Positions 1 through 8,729 of a DNA stretch of 37,913 nt are shown here, piece by piece; positions within the stretch are counted from its first letter, which is position 1; each line of letters begins with the position of its first letter. The notes beneath the pieces are model-generated. The model was not told the DNA's origin, ran no database searches, and was given only the letters and a program-made list of their open reading frames with translations. The position numbers and the translations under genes are program-made. Where the stretch lies: NCBI GenBank assembly GCA_028712125.1, contig JAQTQS010000006.1:1-37913 (forward strand). The letters run 5' to 3'. Source of the DNA: Candidatus Altarchaeota archaeon. Lineage in GTDB: Archaea > Altiarchaeota > Altiarchaeia > IMC4 > SCGC-AAA252-I15.

Positions 1-708
1 ATGGAGCTTCGCAGGGAGTATTACGGCGTGATTTTAAAGAAGTTCCCGAAGATGGACTTCATAGCCTACGCCATACCCGGCAGGAGCGTGACAGTGATAC
101 TCCCGGAAGACATGGCTCTCCTGCGCAGCGAATATAAAAATTTTGTGGCTGTCAAGGAAGCCACCGGCGACTTCGACCGAATGCGCCGCACCCGCTCCAT
201 AATGGACGACGAATTCAACATAATATCCGGCGACGACCCGAACACACTCAGGATGATGGCAGACCCGCTGATAAGAAGCAGCGGCGTAATATCCGTCATC
301 TCGAACATCACGCCCGGCCCTATCGAGAAAATCACGAGATTGCTGCTGAAGGGAGAGGTTGAGAAGGCCAAGGAACTGGACGACAAGCTGATGCCATTAT
401 ACAACGTCGTGGGCGTGAAGACAACCGAGACTGTGGCACTGCCAAGCGGCGGGACCGCCCAAGTCGTGCAGAAATTCCCGAATCCAGTGCCGATAAAAAC
501 GATGATGGCCGGCCTTGGCATGCAAAAGGGCTTGTGCAAGCAGCCGCTCGGAAGGCTGACGAGCCAGGGCGTTGAGACTGTTCGAAACGCGCTCAGGCAG
601 GTGTGGGAGAATTATCCGAAAGCATTGGAGCCGGTTGAAGGCTATTACGACGTGGACGTGCAGGAGAAGCTTGCAGACGACCGCGTTTGGAAAGCATTGA
701 GCTACTGA
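1..708 (+). CDS. dapA: 4-hydroxy-tetrahydrodipicolinate synthase / DapA-family aldolase, 5'-truncated by window edge
   Basis: Motifs AYAIPGR, FVAVKEATGD, ISGDD, NPVPIKTMMAGLGM match the C-terminal two thirds of DapA-family TIM barrels; the N-terminal GTTGE region lies outside the window. Confidence 0.85.
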   Translation: MELRREYYGVILKKFPKMDFIAYAIPGRSVTVILPEDMALLRSEYKNFVAVKEATGDFDRMRRTRSIMDDEFNIISGDDPNTLRMMADPLIRSSGVISVISNITPGPIEKITRLLLKGEVEKAKELDDKLMPLYNVVGVKTTETVALPSGGTAQVVQKFPNPVPIKTMMAGLGMQKGLCKQPLGRLTSQGVETVRNALRQVWENYPKALEPVEGYYDVDVQEKLADDRVWKALSY

Positions 709-732
709 CTAACCCATAATAAAATCATCCTA

Positions 733-1074
733 TCAGGACTTCAAATCAAGAATAGCCTGCGCGATGTCACCGCCGGCCTTTTCCAGCGCGGCCTTCGCCT
801 TCTGCTCGCTAACCTTCGCCTGTTCGGCGACCAGCTTGACGTCGTCGGCGCTTATATCCAGTTTGACGTCAGCGGACTCCTCCCTCACGTCTCCGGATAT
901 CTGGAACGAGTCCTTGCCCTGGATTTTCGTCTTGACAACCTGCGGGTTGTCGATGATAATATCCTTATCAGTGCATTTGATGATGACCTGCTGGGCGTCG
1001 ACCTCGTCCACCGTGATGCCCATGCGCTTCATCATCTTCTCCATCTGCTTGGGATTCATCCTTCCTGGGAGCAT
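733..1074 (-). CDS. nac: Archaeal nascent polypeptide-associated complex protein (NAC domain + C-terminal UBA)
   Basis: MLPGRMNPKQMEKMMKRMGI N-terminus plus C-terminal UBA-like KAKAALEKAGGDIAQAILDL. Confidence 0.93.
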   Translation of the reverse strand: MLPGRMNPKQMEKMMKRMGITVDEVDAQQVIIKCTDKDIIIDNPQVVKTKIQGKDSFQISGDVREESADVKLDISADDVKLVAEQAKVSEQKAKAALEKAGGDIAQAILDLKS

Positions 1075-1111
1075 GGTATGTATTTTAGCGCCATCCTTTT
1101 AATATATTCAC

Positions 1112-1657
1112 ATGAGGTGCTTCATCGCAATACCCTGCCCCGGCGACGTCCGCGCCAGGCTCGCCGGAGCGCAAAAACAGATAGCCGGCTACGGCGGCCT
1201 GAAACTGGTCGAATGCGAGAACATCCACCTGACGCTCAAGTTCCTCGGCGAAACAGACGAGACAAAGGCGCAACAAGCCGTCCAAGAAATGAAATTCATC
1301 GAATCCTTCGGAAAATTCACCATCCGGCTAAAGGGCATCGGCGCATTCCCAAACACGCGCCGCATCAACGTCGTATGGGCGGGAGTCGAAGACGGAAAAG
1401 ATTTCATCCGGCTGCATGACGAGCTTGACGCGCGCCTGTCAAAAATAGGATTCGCGAAAGACCAAAACTTCCATCCTCACTTCACGCTCGCCCGCGCAAA
1501 AGCTCTGCAAAATCCGGGAGCCCTTGGCGAATACCTTCAAAAAAGCAATGACATTGAATTCGGCCAGTACGCCGTTGACGCCGTGCTTATGATGGAAAGC
1601 CGGCTGACATCCAAAGGCCCGATTTACTCAATATACCATGAACAGGTGATAACTTAG
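1112..1657 (+). CDS. thpR: RNA 2',3'-cyclic phosphodiesterase (2H/LigT family)
   Basis: Two HxT motifs: IHLTLKFLGE and HPHFTLARAK; MRCFIAIPCP start. Confidence 0.92.
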   Translation: MRCFIAIPCPGDVRARLAGAQKQIAGYGGLKLVECENIHLTLKFLGETDETKAQQAVQEMKFIESFGKFTIRLKGIGAFPNTRRINVVWAGVEDGKDFIRLHDELDARLSKIGFAKDQNFHPHFTLARAKALQNPGALGEYLQKSNDIEFGQYAVDAVLMMESRLTSKGPIYSIYHEQVIT

Positions 1658-1694
1658 CTTTTTATTTAAACAGGACATAATAACTTTAACAGAA

Positions 1695-2414
1695 ATGGCG
1701 CCAGAGACCGAGATTAAGAAAGTAAGGACCGGAGTAGAAGGTCTTGACAAGATGCTTAACGGCGGCCTCATCGAGAACCGCTCATATATCATCGTAGGGG
1801 GCCCGGGAACCGGCAAGACGATACTCTCGATGCAGTTTCTCATGGAGGGCGCGAAGTCCGGCGAGGAAGGATTGTTCGTCTCGCTTGAGGAGTCCGGAAC
1901 CGAACTACGCGACGACATGGCGACGTTCTCATGGGACCTTCGGCGCATTAAGATTATCGACAGCACACAGGAGCTTAGCGGGAAATGGGCGCTAAAGGTA
2001 GAGAGCGTGATTGCGGGACCGGAGCTTACCCTCACAAACCTGCTTACGATACTTCGCGAATACATATCCAAGTACGGGATAAAGCGTGTTGTCATCGACT
2101 CTCTGACCAGCTTCAAGCTCATGCAGAAGAGCCCTGTGGACTACCGCCGGGCCTGCCTTACGCTCATGAAATTCCTAAACAGCGTCAACTGCACTGCGCT
2201 GCTCACAATCGAGAAGGAAGACCATGAGCCGGTCATGGAGGAATTTTTGTCCAGCGGAGTCATAGAACTCGACTTCATCAACCACAGCGGAGAATGGCTC
2301 AATTCCATAAGGGTAAAGAAGATGCGCGGCATGTCAATGGACCAGCACGTGCGGCCCATGAAGATTACCGATAAGGGCATTGTGGTCTTCCAGAACGAGA
2401 GTCTCTACCAGTGA
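1695..2414 (+). CDS. KaiC/RadA-like RecA-superfamily ATPase, single domain
   Basis: TGVEGLDKMLNGGL and Walker A GGPGTGKT; SLEES and VIDSLTSF motifs. Confidence 0.88.
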   Translation: MAPETEIKKVRTGVEGLDKMLNGGLIENRSYIIVGGPGTGKTILSMQFLMEGAKSGEEGLFVSLEESGTELRDDMATFSWDLRRIKIIDSTQELSGKWALKVESVIAGPELTLTNLLTILREYISKYGIKRVVIDSLTSFKLMQKSPVDYRRACLTLMKFLNSVNCTALLTIEKEDHEPVMEEFLSSGVIELDFINHSGEWLNSIRVKKMRGMSMDQHVRPMKITDKGIVVFQNESLYQ

Positions 2415-2496
2415 TAAATACGGGATGTCTTTTTATGCTTTTGTAATGAGCTTACGCTAGTCTTAGCAATTGCCGTCTCAGAAATACTATGCGTTC

Positions 2497-2865
2497 TTAT
2501 CCGCCGCTTTCGGCATGGCTTACCTTCATGCCGCCCGGCAGGAGAATAATCTTCTCCTCTGACAGGCGCGCGAGGTCGCCGTCCATCTTAACACAGCTGT
2601 CCCTCAGCTCCTTGACCACGCCGCGGAGCAGAAGCTTGTTGTGGGAAAGCGGCTGGACGTTGAGAATCACGACATTGCCCTTCTGCAACTCCTTGATGAC
2701 GCCCGCCATGCCCTTTCCGTCGGCGTCAAGAGCTATCGACTTGACGTACTTGACGTCGTCGCGCTCTATGATTTTCCCGTCTCGGACGCTCAAACCGCCC
2801 AAGATGTGCTCAATGTTAACATCGCCAGCCGGCTTCTTCCCGCCGAAAAACGCAAAAACAACCAT
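2497..2865 (-). CDS. sepF: SepF-like cell division protein (archaeal SepF/DUF552)
   Basis: YVKSIALDADGKGMAGVIKELQKGNVVILNVQPL... is the SepF core pattern; C-terminal IILLPGGMKV. Confidence 0.75.
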   Translation of the reverse strand: MVVFAFFGGKKPAGDVNIEHILGGLSVRDGKIIERDDVKYVKSIALDADGKGMAGVIKELQKGNVVILNVQPLSHNKLLLRGVVKELRDSCVKMDGDLARLSEEKIILLPGGMKVSHAESGG

Positions 2866-2975
2866 TTTATTCGCCTCGCATCATACCCTACTATGTGCAT
2901 TTATTAATGTACTCGTAGGATAAAAAGTATTTTTCTTCGCTTAAACATTAATATTCTTCCCTTAAAAAACGGAAA

Positions 2976-4241
2976 ATGACAGACAAACTCTTCGAACCGG
3001 CCGCCGAGCGGGGCGTCTTCAAGAACCTTGACGTCCTCAGCCCCCATTACGTGCCCGGCGAGCTTCCCCACCGTCTGTCCGAAGCGAAGGCCGTCAGCAA
3101 GATACTCTCTCCCGTGTTGCGCAATGAAAAGCCCGGCAACATCTTCATCTACGGTTCAACGGGGACCGGCAAGACGTCTGTCGTCCGCCATGTAATCCGC
3201 GAGCTTGAGAGAATAACGTCCAGCCCGGAGGACAACAAGGCGGGGGCCTGCATAAAGGCGGTGTACATGAACTGCAGGACGGGCTACGGAAGCAAGTACC
3301 AGATTCTTCTGAAGATTCTATCCGACGATTCGATGAATGCCGAGGGCATGGAAAAGCGCCCGCTGGAAGGGCGCAGGAACAAGGGATTGTCCGGGCTTGA
3401 CCCGACGCAGCTGTTCGAAAAGCTCAAGAACGTCGTGAGCGCGAACAACATTAGTCTCATCGTCGTGCTGGACGAGATTGACATGGTGAAGGACGTTGAC
3501 GATTTGATGTACCTTCTGACGCGTATTAACGACGAGATAAGCCCGGGCAGGGTTTCCATTATCGGCATATCGAATCGGACGTCTTTCAAGGAGATGCTGG
3601 ACGCCCGCAGCAGGAGCACGCTTTGCGAGGAGGAGCTGATATTCAGGTGCTATAGCGCGCCGCAGCTTGAGACGATACTCGCCCAGCGCGCTGATATCGG
3701 CCTGTATGCGAATGCGCTTCCAGAAGGCTGCATCAAGCTTATCGCGGCTTTGGGCGCGCAGACGAACGGCGACGCGCGGTACGCCCTGAAGCTGCTCCAA
3801 AAGTCCGGAGAGCTTGCCGAATCCGAGGGCAGGAAGTCCATCAAGGCTGATGACGTGAAGGCTGCGCGCAGGAAGGTGGAAGAGGACATCATGTACGAGA
3901 CCGTGAAGATACTTCCCGAGAACCAGCAGGTCGTCCTCTACAGCATCGCAGACCTTCTGTCGAAGGGCGGCCAGTACAAGCGGCTTGGCGAGCCATCGCT
4001 CGAGGGGGTCGCGTTCTCAGGCGAAGTCTACGAGCACTACCAGAGCGTTTCCAAGAGCCTCGACCGCAGTCCGGTCACGATGCGCTGGTTCCGCGACTAC
4101 CTCAACGAGCTGCAGATGCTCGGGCTTGTACTCCTTGAGGACTCTGGCAAGGGCGTGCGCGGCAAGACAACGCTGATAAAGCTCGGCAGGCGGCCTGAGG
4201 ATATCAAGGGGATTGTCGAGGCTAGCCTCGGGCTGACTTGA
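2976..4241 (+). CDS. cdc6: Orc1/Cdc6 replication initiator ATPase
   Basis: HRLSEAKAVSKIL, Walker A YGSTGTGKTSVV, Walker B IVVLDEIDM, sensor ISNRTSF, C-terminal winged helix. Confidence 0.95.
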   Translation: MTDKLFEPAAERGVFKNLDVLSPHYVPGELPHRLSEAKAVSKILSPVLRNEKPGNIFIYGSTGTGKTSVVRHVIRELERITSSPEDNKAGACIKAVYMNCRTGYGSKYQILLKILSDDSMNAEGMEKRPLEGRRNKGLSGLDPTQLFEKLKNVVSANNISLIVVLDEIDMVKDVDDLMYLLTRINDEISPGRVSIIGISNRTSFKEMLDARSRSTLCEEELIFRCYSAPQLETILAQRADIGLYANALPEGCIKLIAALGAQTNGDARYALKLLQKSGELAESEGRKSIKADDVKAARRKVEEDIMYETVKILPENQQVVLYSIADLLSKGGQYKRLGEPSLEGVAFSGEVYEHYQSVSKSLDRSPVTMRWFRDYLNELQMLGLVLLEDSGKGVRGKTTLIKLGRRPEDIKGIVEASLGLT

Positions 4242-4284
4242 CTCTTCAATTTCATTTTAACCCTCCCCGGCACATATATTACCC

Positions 4285-4758
4285 ATGTTGTTAAGGAGGT
4301 TCTTCGTCGTGTCCGGCAAGGGCGTAAGCAAGAATTCCGGGTTGATGGCATTCGACCGCGCATTGCACGATGCCGGCGTGTCCCAGTGCAACCTTGTCTG
4401 CGTTTCGTCCATACTGCCGGCCGGAGCTAAGATGATCAAGCCGGTGGAAATAACTCCCGGTTCTGTGACGTTTACCGTCCTGTCGAGGGAGGACGGCCGG
4501 GGGGGCGAGGATATCACCGCCGGTATCGGCTGGGTTTTCTGCAGCAGGGGCGGCAAGGACTCCTATGGTCTGGTTGTCGAGGACCATGGCAACAAGAATG
4601 CGGAGGAGTGCAAAAGGGACATCGGGCGCAAGCTTGCGGAGATGGCTGACGCGCGTGAAATGACTGTGGCTGCCTTCGATACCAAAATCGCAACGTTATC
4701 GGGCATTCCAAAGAATGGCTATGGGTGCGTTGTCGCAGCCCTCGTCTATGTCGAATAG
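4285..4758 (+). CDS. pdaD: Pyruvoyl-dependent arginine decarboxylase
   Basis: FFVVSGKGVS, SSILPAGAK self-cleavage region (Ser41-Ser42), GIGWVF..., AAFDTKIATLSGIP. Confidence 0.88.
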   Translation: MLLRRFFVVSGKGVSKNSGLMAFDRALHDAGVSQCNLVCVSSILPAGAKMIKPVEITPGSVTFTVLSREDGRGGEDITAGIGWVFCSRGGKDSYGLVVEDHGNKNAEECKRDIGRKLAEMADAREMTVAAFDTKIATLSGIPKNGYGCVVAALVYVE

Positions 4759-5368
4759 CTTCATGCGGTACGGCTGGATAATGCTTTCGCTCGGCATACT
4801 TGCGGCCGGCCGGGTTTTTACGGCGGGGTTTTTCCCGAACGCGTTTTTGGACTTTATTCTGCTTTTCATGATTCCCGCGTCTTTCATACTCCTTTCTGGC
4901 AGAAGGCTGCATGATTTCCTGCTGTCCTTTGGCAGTGTCAAGCGCGGGCTTGCGTACAGTGCCGCCATCTTCGCGCTGGCGGTGCCGTTTATGGTTTACG
5001 GCAGCGGTCTTGATTCATTCCGAGGCTATTATCCCCTCTGGAAGCCGGCTTATGGCAGTCTATCCGATTTTTTATTGTATGAGCTGGCGGTTGCAGTGAT
5101 GCTGTTTTCGACCGAGTTCTTCTACCGGGGTTTCCTGCTAGGATTCCTGAAAGAGAAAACCCGGCATGGGAATATCATCCATGCCGTCATCTATTCGCTG
5201 ATGCACCTGGGAAAGCCGATGCTGGAAGTGCCTTACTCGTTCTTCGCAGGATTTGTCTTCGGCGAAATTGACGTTCGGTGCCGGAGCATACTGCCGAGTT
5301 TCTTGATGCATTTCCTCGGCAACCTGTTTTTTGACCTGCTGTTTATCTATGCCGGCGCGTCCGGTTAG
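4748..5368 (+). CDS. CPBP-family intramembrane metalloprotease-like membrane protein
   Basis: Start ATG overlaps the pdaD stop; multiple TM segments; EFFYRGFLLGFL, YSLMHLG, MHFLGNLFFD resemble CPBP motifs 1-3. Confidence 0.7.
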   Translation: MSNSFMRYGWIMLSLGILAAGRVFTAGFFPNAFLDFILLFMIPASFILLSGRRLHDFLLSFGSVKRGLAYSAAIFALAVPFMVYGSGLDSFRGYYPLWKPAYGSLSDFLLYELAVAVMLFSTEFFYRGFLLGFLKEKTRHGNIIHAVIYSLMHLGKPMLEVPYSFFAGFVFGEIDVRCRSILPSFLMHFLGNLFFDLLFIYAGASG

Positions 5369-5375
5369 GCACTAC

Positions 5376-5438
5376 AATGCTCCCGCCCCCTGCGCAAGAA
5401 AAAAAGAAAAAGAAGAGGGGGTAATGCGAGATGCCTCC
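5376..5438 (-). terminator. Pyrimidine-rich (minus strand) tract downstream of the matrixin gene
   Basis: Plus strand aagaaaaaaagaaaaagaagaggggg, i.e. T-rich on the minus strand right after the minus-strand ORF stop. Confidence 0.4.
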
Positions 5439-6164
5439 TCACAAACCGTACATGCTCTGCAGGCCGGCAATGTCTGGCGATTCCAGAGTCCGCTTCTTCG
5501 TTTCGCCGTTGTTGGAGTAGCCGTACATAGTCACCGCGGTGCACGATTGCGTGTAAAGGTCGCTCAATCCGACAGCGTGGCCTAACTCGTGTGTTGCTAT
5601 GTTCTGCAGGTCCATCAGCGACGAATCGACGGTTGCGTCGCCCCATGTGTAATAAGTGTTGAAGAGTATGTCAAACTCGGTTATCTGCTTTGTTCTCCTG
5701 TTGTACCACACCGAGGTAACCGCTATCACGCCGTTGGTCGGGTAGGAGCCGAATGCGATGGCATTTTTGCCATCCAAGTTCCCATAAGACGCCGTGGTGT
5801 CAATGGTGTATTGGTTTTTGAACAGCTCCTTTGTAGTTGCATCGTCCCACGTTTCGGCAGATGTTGATATCGCTGAAGTTACAAAATTCTCGGTCAGACC
5901 TTGCGGATTAATGGGATTGATAGAATAATTTACCTGTATGCTGCCCAACTTGACTCCCATCAGCTTATAGCACTAGACGGTCTTCTGTCCTGCTCCGTGA
6001 TTGGAGGGCTTTGCGTAGTGGATGAAGTCCACTCGTTCAATGTCCGGATTTTTTGCATTGTCGTTGTCCCTTCCATTGTCGTTCGCCGGGGCCGCCATTG
6101 CGATGGCCGCGTAAAAAAGCAATAAGCCGGCTATGGCCAGATACGCTGTCATGCGCGCATGATT
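5439..6164 (-). pseudogene. Secreted matrixin-type (M10-like) zinc metalloprotease gene interrupted by one in-frame TAG (5973-5975)
   Basis: Signal peptide ORF (MNHARMTAYLAIAGLLLFYAAIAMA...) and catalytic ORF (HELGHAVGLSDLY...MYGYSNNGE) are in the same frame, separated by a single TAG: ...GAGQKTV*CYKLMGVKLGSIQVNY. Could be a pseudogene, readthrough gene or sequence error. Confidence 0.7.
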
Positions 6165-6266
6165 CATTTTGTGCATCACCTGTCCTCTTTGTATTATCAC
6201 TATACGTCTCTTTTGTATTTAAATAATGCTGGCTGGCGATGCCGTTTGTGTGGTATCTGCCTCTGA

Positions 6267-6296
6267 ATTTAAGTTTTTCTTTATAGAAACTTAAAT
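6267..6296. repeat. Perfect 10-bp inverted repeat ATTTAAGTTT-(10 nt)-AAACTTAAAT
   Basis: Direct reading; right arm sits immediately upstream of a TATA-like TTTATAAG. Confidence 0.85.
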
Positions 6297-6298
6297 AG

Positions 6299-6306
6299 TT
6301 TATAAG
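6299..6306 (+). promoter_or_regulatory. TATA-like box for the AbrB-like gene
   Basis: TTTATAAG about 26-33 nt upstream of the ATG at 6332. Confidence 0.5.
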
Positions 6307-6331
6307 GCCGTCCTCCAATACTTATCCTAAG

Positions 6332-6493
6332 ATGACTCGAGACGTAGGGCGCTACCACAAGCTCCCGTGGGGAGGGGGGCAGATAACCATCCCCAAGGAC
6401 CTGGTCAAGGAGATGAGGCTTGAGAACAAGGACAAGCTGTTCATAGAATACGACCCGGTGAAAAAGGAGCTGAAGATAGCCAGGCTTAATTAA
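6332..6493 (+). CDS. AbrB/SpoVT-like small DNA-binding protein (53 aa)
   Basis: MTRDVGRYHKLPWGGGQITIPKDLVKEMRLENKDKLFIEYDPVKKELKIARLN: swapped-hairpin AbrB pattern (QITIPKDLVKEMRLENKDKL). Not in the supplied ORF track. Confidence 0.75.
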   Translation: MTRDVGRYHKLPWGGGQITIPKDLVKEMRLENKDKLFIEYDPVKKELKIARLN

Positions 6494-6651
6494 GAAAAGT
6501 CCCCCGTTAGGGGGACACGGCCGATTGCCGCAACTTTTGTGCGCTGTTCGATGTCCTGGAGCGAGGGCGTGGGTTTTTCCTCGGAGAGTATCTCGATGAC
6601 TCCGTCCCCTTCGCCGTTCACGTGTACGACTCCAACGTAGCGTTTTTTCAT
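6490..6651 (-). CDS. Small conserved-looking protein (53 aa), unknown
   Basis: MKKRYVGVVHVNGEGDGVIEILSEEKPTPSLQDIEQRTKVAAIGRVPLTGDFS; start overlaps upstream stop (ATGA). Confidence 0.55.
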   Translation of the reverse strand: MKKRYVGVVHVNGEGDGVIEILSEEKPTPSLQDIEQRTKVAAIGRVPLTGDFS

Positions 6652-6926
6652 TTTTCCTTTAGCGTCTGCACGACGACGCTGTTGTTGAACACCGCTATTC
6701 CTGCGCGCAGGTTTTTGCCGTTGTCGTCCCGGCCCAGGTAGATGGTGTGCTTGTATGTCGGTTTTGGGGTTTCGCCTTCCTTGCGCTTGTAGTTTTCCTT
6801 CCATGCCCGGTCGAGGCCGTCGGCGATGGTGCTGCTTCTTGCGACTACCGCTTCGAAGATTCTTGCGGTCAGCTTGTTTTCCCCTATCACGTCGTATTCC
6901 TTGTTTCCGATTTTTATTTCTTTCAT
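6648..6926 (-). CDS. Small protein of unknown function (92 aa)
   Basis: MKEIKIGNKEYDVIGENKLTARIFEAVVAR...; start preceded by GGGGTGA Shine-Dalgarno; translationally coupled to the next small ORF. Confidence 0.6.
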   Translation of the reverse strand: MKEIKIGNKEYDVIGENKLTARIFEAVVARSSTIADGLDRAWKENYKRKEGETPKPTYKHTIYLGRDDNGKNLRAGIAVFNNSVVVQTLKEK

Positions 6927-7047
6927 TTGAGTCACCCCGTTTGTTGATGATATGAAATTGCCACTGATGGTATAAAAGTATGTATAATAATATAGTATAT
7001 GTCCGTTCATACCTGCCATTCAAAAAAACAAACAAACAAAAAATACC

Positions 7048-8019
7048 ATGATAGAATCAGAATTCACAAATCTCGGCAAATGGCTCTCAACCACCGAACA
7101 ACAATTCCAAGTACTCTCAACCATACAAGTACTCGAAAACAGGGAGACTGAAATCAGGCCGAAGGCCATAAGCAAGGAATACTCAAAAACATACGGCAAG
7201 ACCATACAAAAACCAAACCTATTCACCATCCTAAAAGCCCTCGCAGAAAAAAACCTTATAAGAAAAGACAACGCGGGAAACTACCGCGTAAACTACGACG
7301 GCATCCGCCATACACTGGCACGCCACCGCGAAAAAATAGACAACGAACGCACTGAATTCCAAAAAGCATGCGAGAACACGGAGGAATACTTCAAAAAACA
7401 CATGCTAAAAGCCGAACACCCCATGGTCGGCTACTACGAGCACAGAGCGCTCTACGCCGAAATGGTGAAATCCCTCGAAAACGCAAGCGTGCTGCACGTC
7501 GTCGCAAACTTCCCGAACATAGCATACACCTACAACATAGCAGCCGGCATAGACCGGCTCGAATACGTGGAAACCCTCTGGAAAAGATGCCTCAAGCAAA
7601 AAGACCTCAAGATAGAATACCTCACCACACTCGACATAGACTACCTCTTCAACCAGGCCTTCAGAGTACACGGCGACCCAAAGCTCGCCTACCGGGAATG
7701 CCAGGCCATAATAAACCAGCTGGAGACGCAAGCCAAGACAAACCCCAAACTCGACATACGCCACTCCGAAGAACAGCCCGGCCTCGACATCGCGATAATG
7801 GAGCAGAAAGACCCGCAGGAGGCATACCTCTTCATAAGGGACGAGCACGGGGAAATAACCGGCGGGATACGCATCAAAAGCAGGCAGATAGCCGCAAACG
7901 CAATGCAGCAATACGCACGCGTCTACGAATACGCCGAAAAACTCACGACACCCGAAGGCCAGAAAAAAATCCAGGACCTGAAAATCCAGCTGAAGCAGAA
8001 ATACGGCCTCCTCGGGTGA
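7048..8019 (+). CDS. Winged-helix (TrmB/PadR-like) transcriptional regulator-like protein
   Basis: N-terminal region VLENRETEIRPKAISKEYSKTYGKTIQKPNLFTILKALAEKNLIRKDNAGNYRV resembles a wHTH; rest unknown. Confidence 0.6.
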   Translation: MIESEFTNLGKWLSTTEQQFQVLSTIQVLENRETEIRPKAISKEYSKTYGKTIQKPNLFTILKALAEKNLIRKDNAGNYRVNYDGIRHTLARHREKIDNERTEFQKACENTEEYFKKHMLKAEHPMVGYYEHRALYAEMVKSLENASVLHVVANFPNIAYTYNIAAGIDRLEYVETLWKRCLKQKDLKIEYLTTLDIDYLFNQAFRVHGDPKLAYRECQAIINQLETQAKTNPKLDIRHSEEQPGLDIAIMEQKDPQEAYLFIRDEHGEITGGIRIKSRQIAANAMQQYARVYEYAEKLTTPEGQKKIQDLKIQLKQKYGLLG

Positions 8020-8052
8020 AACACGCCAGCGCTATCTGCCGTAAACGACTGA

Positions 8053-8094
8053 AAAAAGGTTATAAGCCTAAACTACCCATCTTATCACATGACC
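8053..8094 (+). promoter_or_regulatory. Promoter copy A of duplicated promoter
   Basis: aaaaaggttataagcctaaactacccatcttatcacATGACC, near-identical to 8687-8729. Confidence 0.6.
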
Positions 8095-8637
8095 TTAAAA
8101 CAACCTGATAACCATAAGATACAACCCTCCGGAAAGCCGGAAGAAGTCGAACTACGAATAGCGGACGACGCAATGCCGGCACCGGTTCCAAGCAACAAGG
8201 CTGACGCAGGCCAAGCGCCGTCCAAAATAGACCCTAAAATACAAGCTCTTGCAGGCAAACTGAACAAACGGCATGGCAGGCTAATCAAAGCAGTGGTAGC
8301 CAGAGACCCCGTCCATGTAACCAACCCTACTGAACAGTCAAAGCCAACAGTTGATGACATCGCATCTTTCGTCAAACTTGCCAAGACCCGGCCGGAAAGA
8401 CTGACTGAAATACAGGAAGCCATCCTCTTAAGGGTCTCGCGGGGGACGGACACTAACCCGCAAGACTGGCCTTGGGCCGGACGCAGGGCAAGGTATGTCA
8501 TGGCAACGGCCCGTCTCAATGCGGCCGTAAACCAAGAGTTCGGCACAAAAATCCCTGTAAAGGATTACGAGCTTGATGCGGACAAGCTCAAGGCTTACCA
8601 CACTAAGCGCAACACCCTCGGATTAAAGCAGCAGTAA
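8089..8637 (+). CDS. Orphan protein, tandem paralogue A
   Basis: C-terminal half alignable with next ORF: RLIKAV..., NPQDWPWAGRRARYVMATARLNAAVNQEFGTKIPVKDYELDADKL. Confidence 0.75.
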   Translation: MTLKQPDNHKIQPSGKPEEVELRIADDAMPAPVPSNKADAGQAPSKIDPKIQALAGKLNKRHGRLIKAVVARDPVHVTNPTEQSKPTVDDIASFVKLAKTRPERLTEIQEAILLRVSRGTDTNPQDWPWAGRRARYVMATARLNAAVNQEFGTKIPVKDYELDADKLKAYHTKRNTLGLKQQ

Positions 8638-8686
8638 GACACGGCCTGCCTGGCCGGAGCGCCCCTGAAAGGCCGGATGGTGGCTA

Positions 8687-8729
8687 AAAAAAGGTTTTAA
8701 GCTTATACTACTCATCTTATCACATGACC
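8687..8729 (+). promoter_or_regulatory. Promoter copy B of duplicated promoter
   Basis: aaaaaaaggttttaagcttatactactcatcttatcacATGACC. Confidence 0.6.

Noticed and set aside
2866-2975. Possible replication origin upstream of orc1/cdc6
   Set aside because: Spacer is short and moderately AT-rich, but I could not find repeated ORB-like motifs or a convincing inverted pair.
6490-7035. 181-aa minus ORF as listed in the track
   Set aside because: Only its last 53 codons look real; upstream part is out of frame with the convincing 92-aa ORF at 6648-6926.
7019-7047. (CAAA)n-like tract as a phase-variable repeat
   Set aside because: Short, imperfect and before the start codon; no evidence of variability from one sequence.
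7368-8108. 246-aa plus-strand Arg/Pro-rich ORF
   Set aside because: Alternate frame of the wHTH-like gene at 7048-8019; basic low-complexity composition typical of frame-shifted reading.
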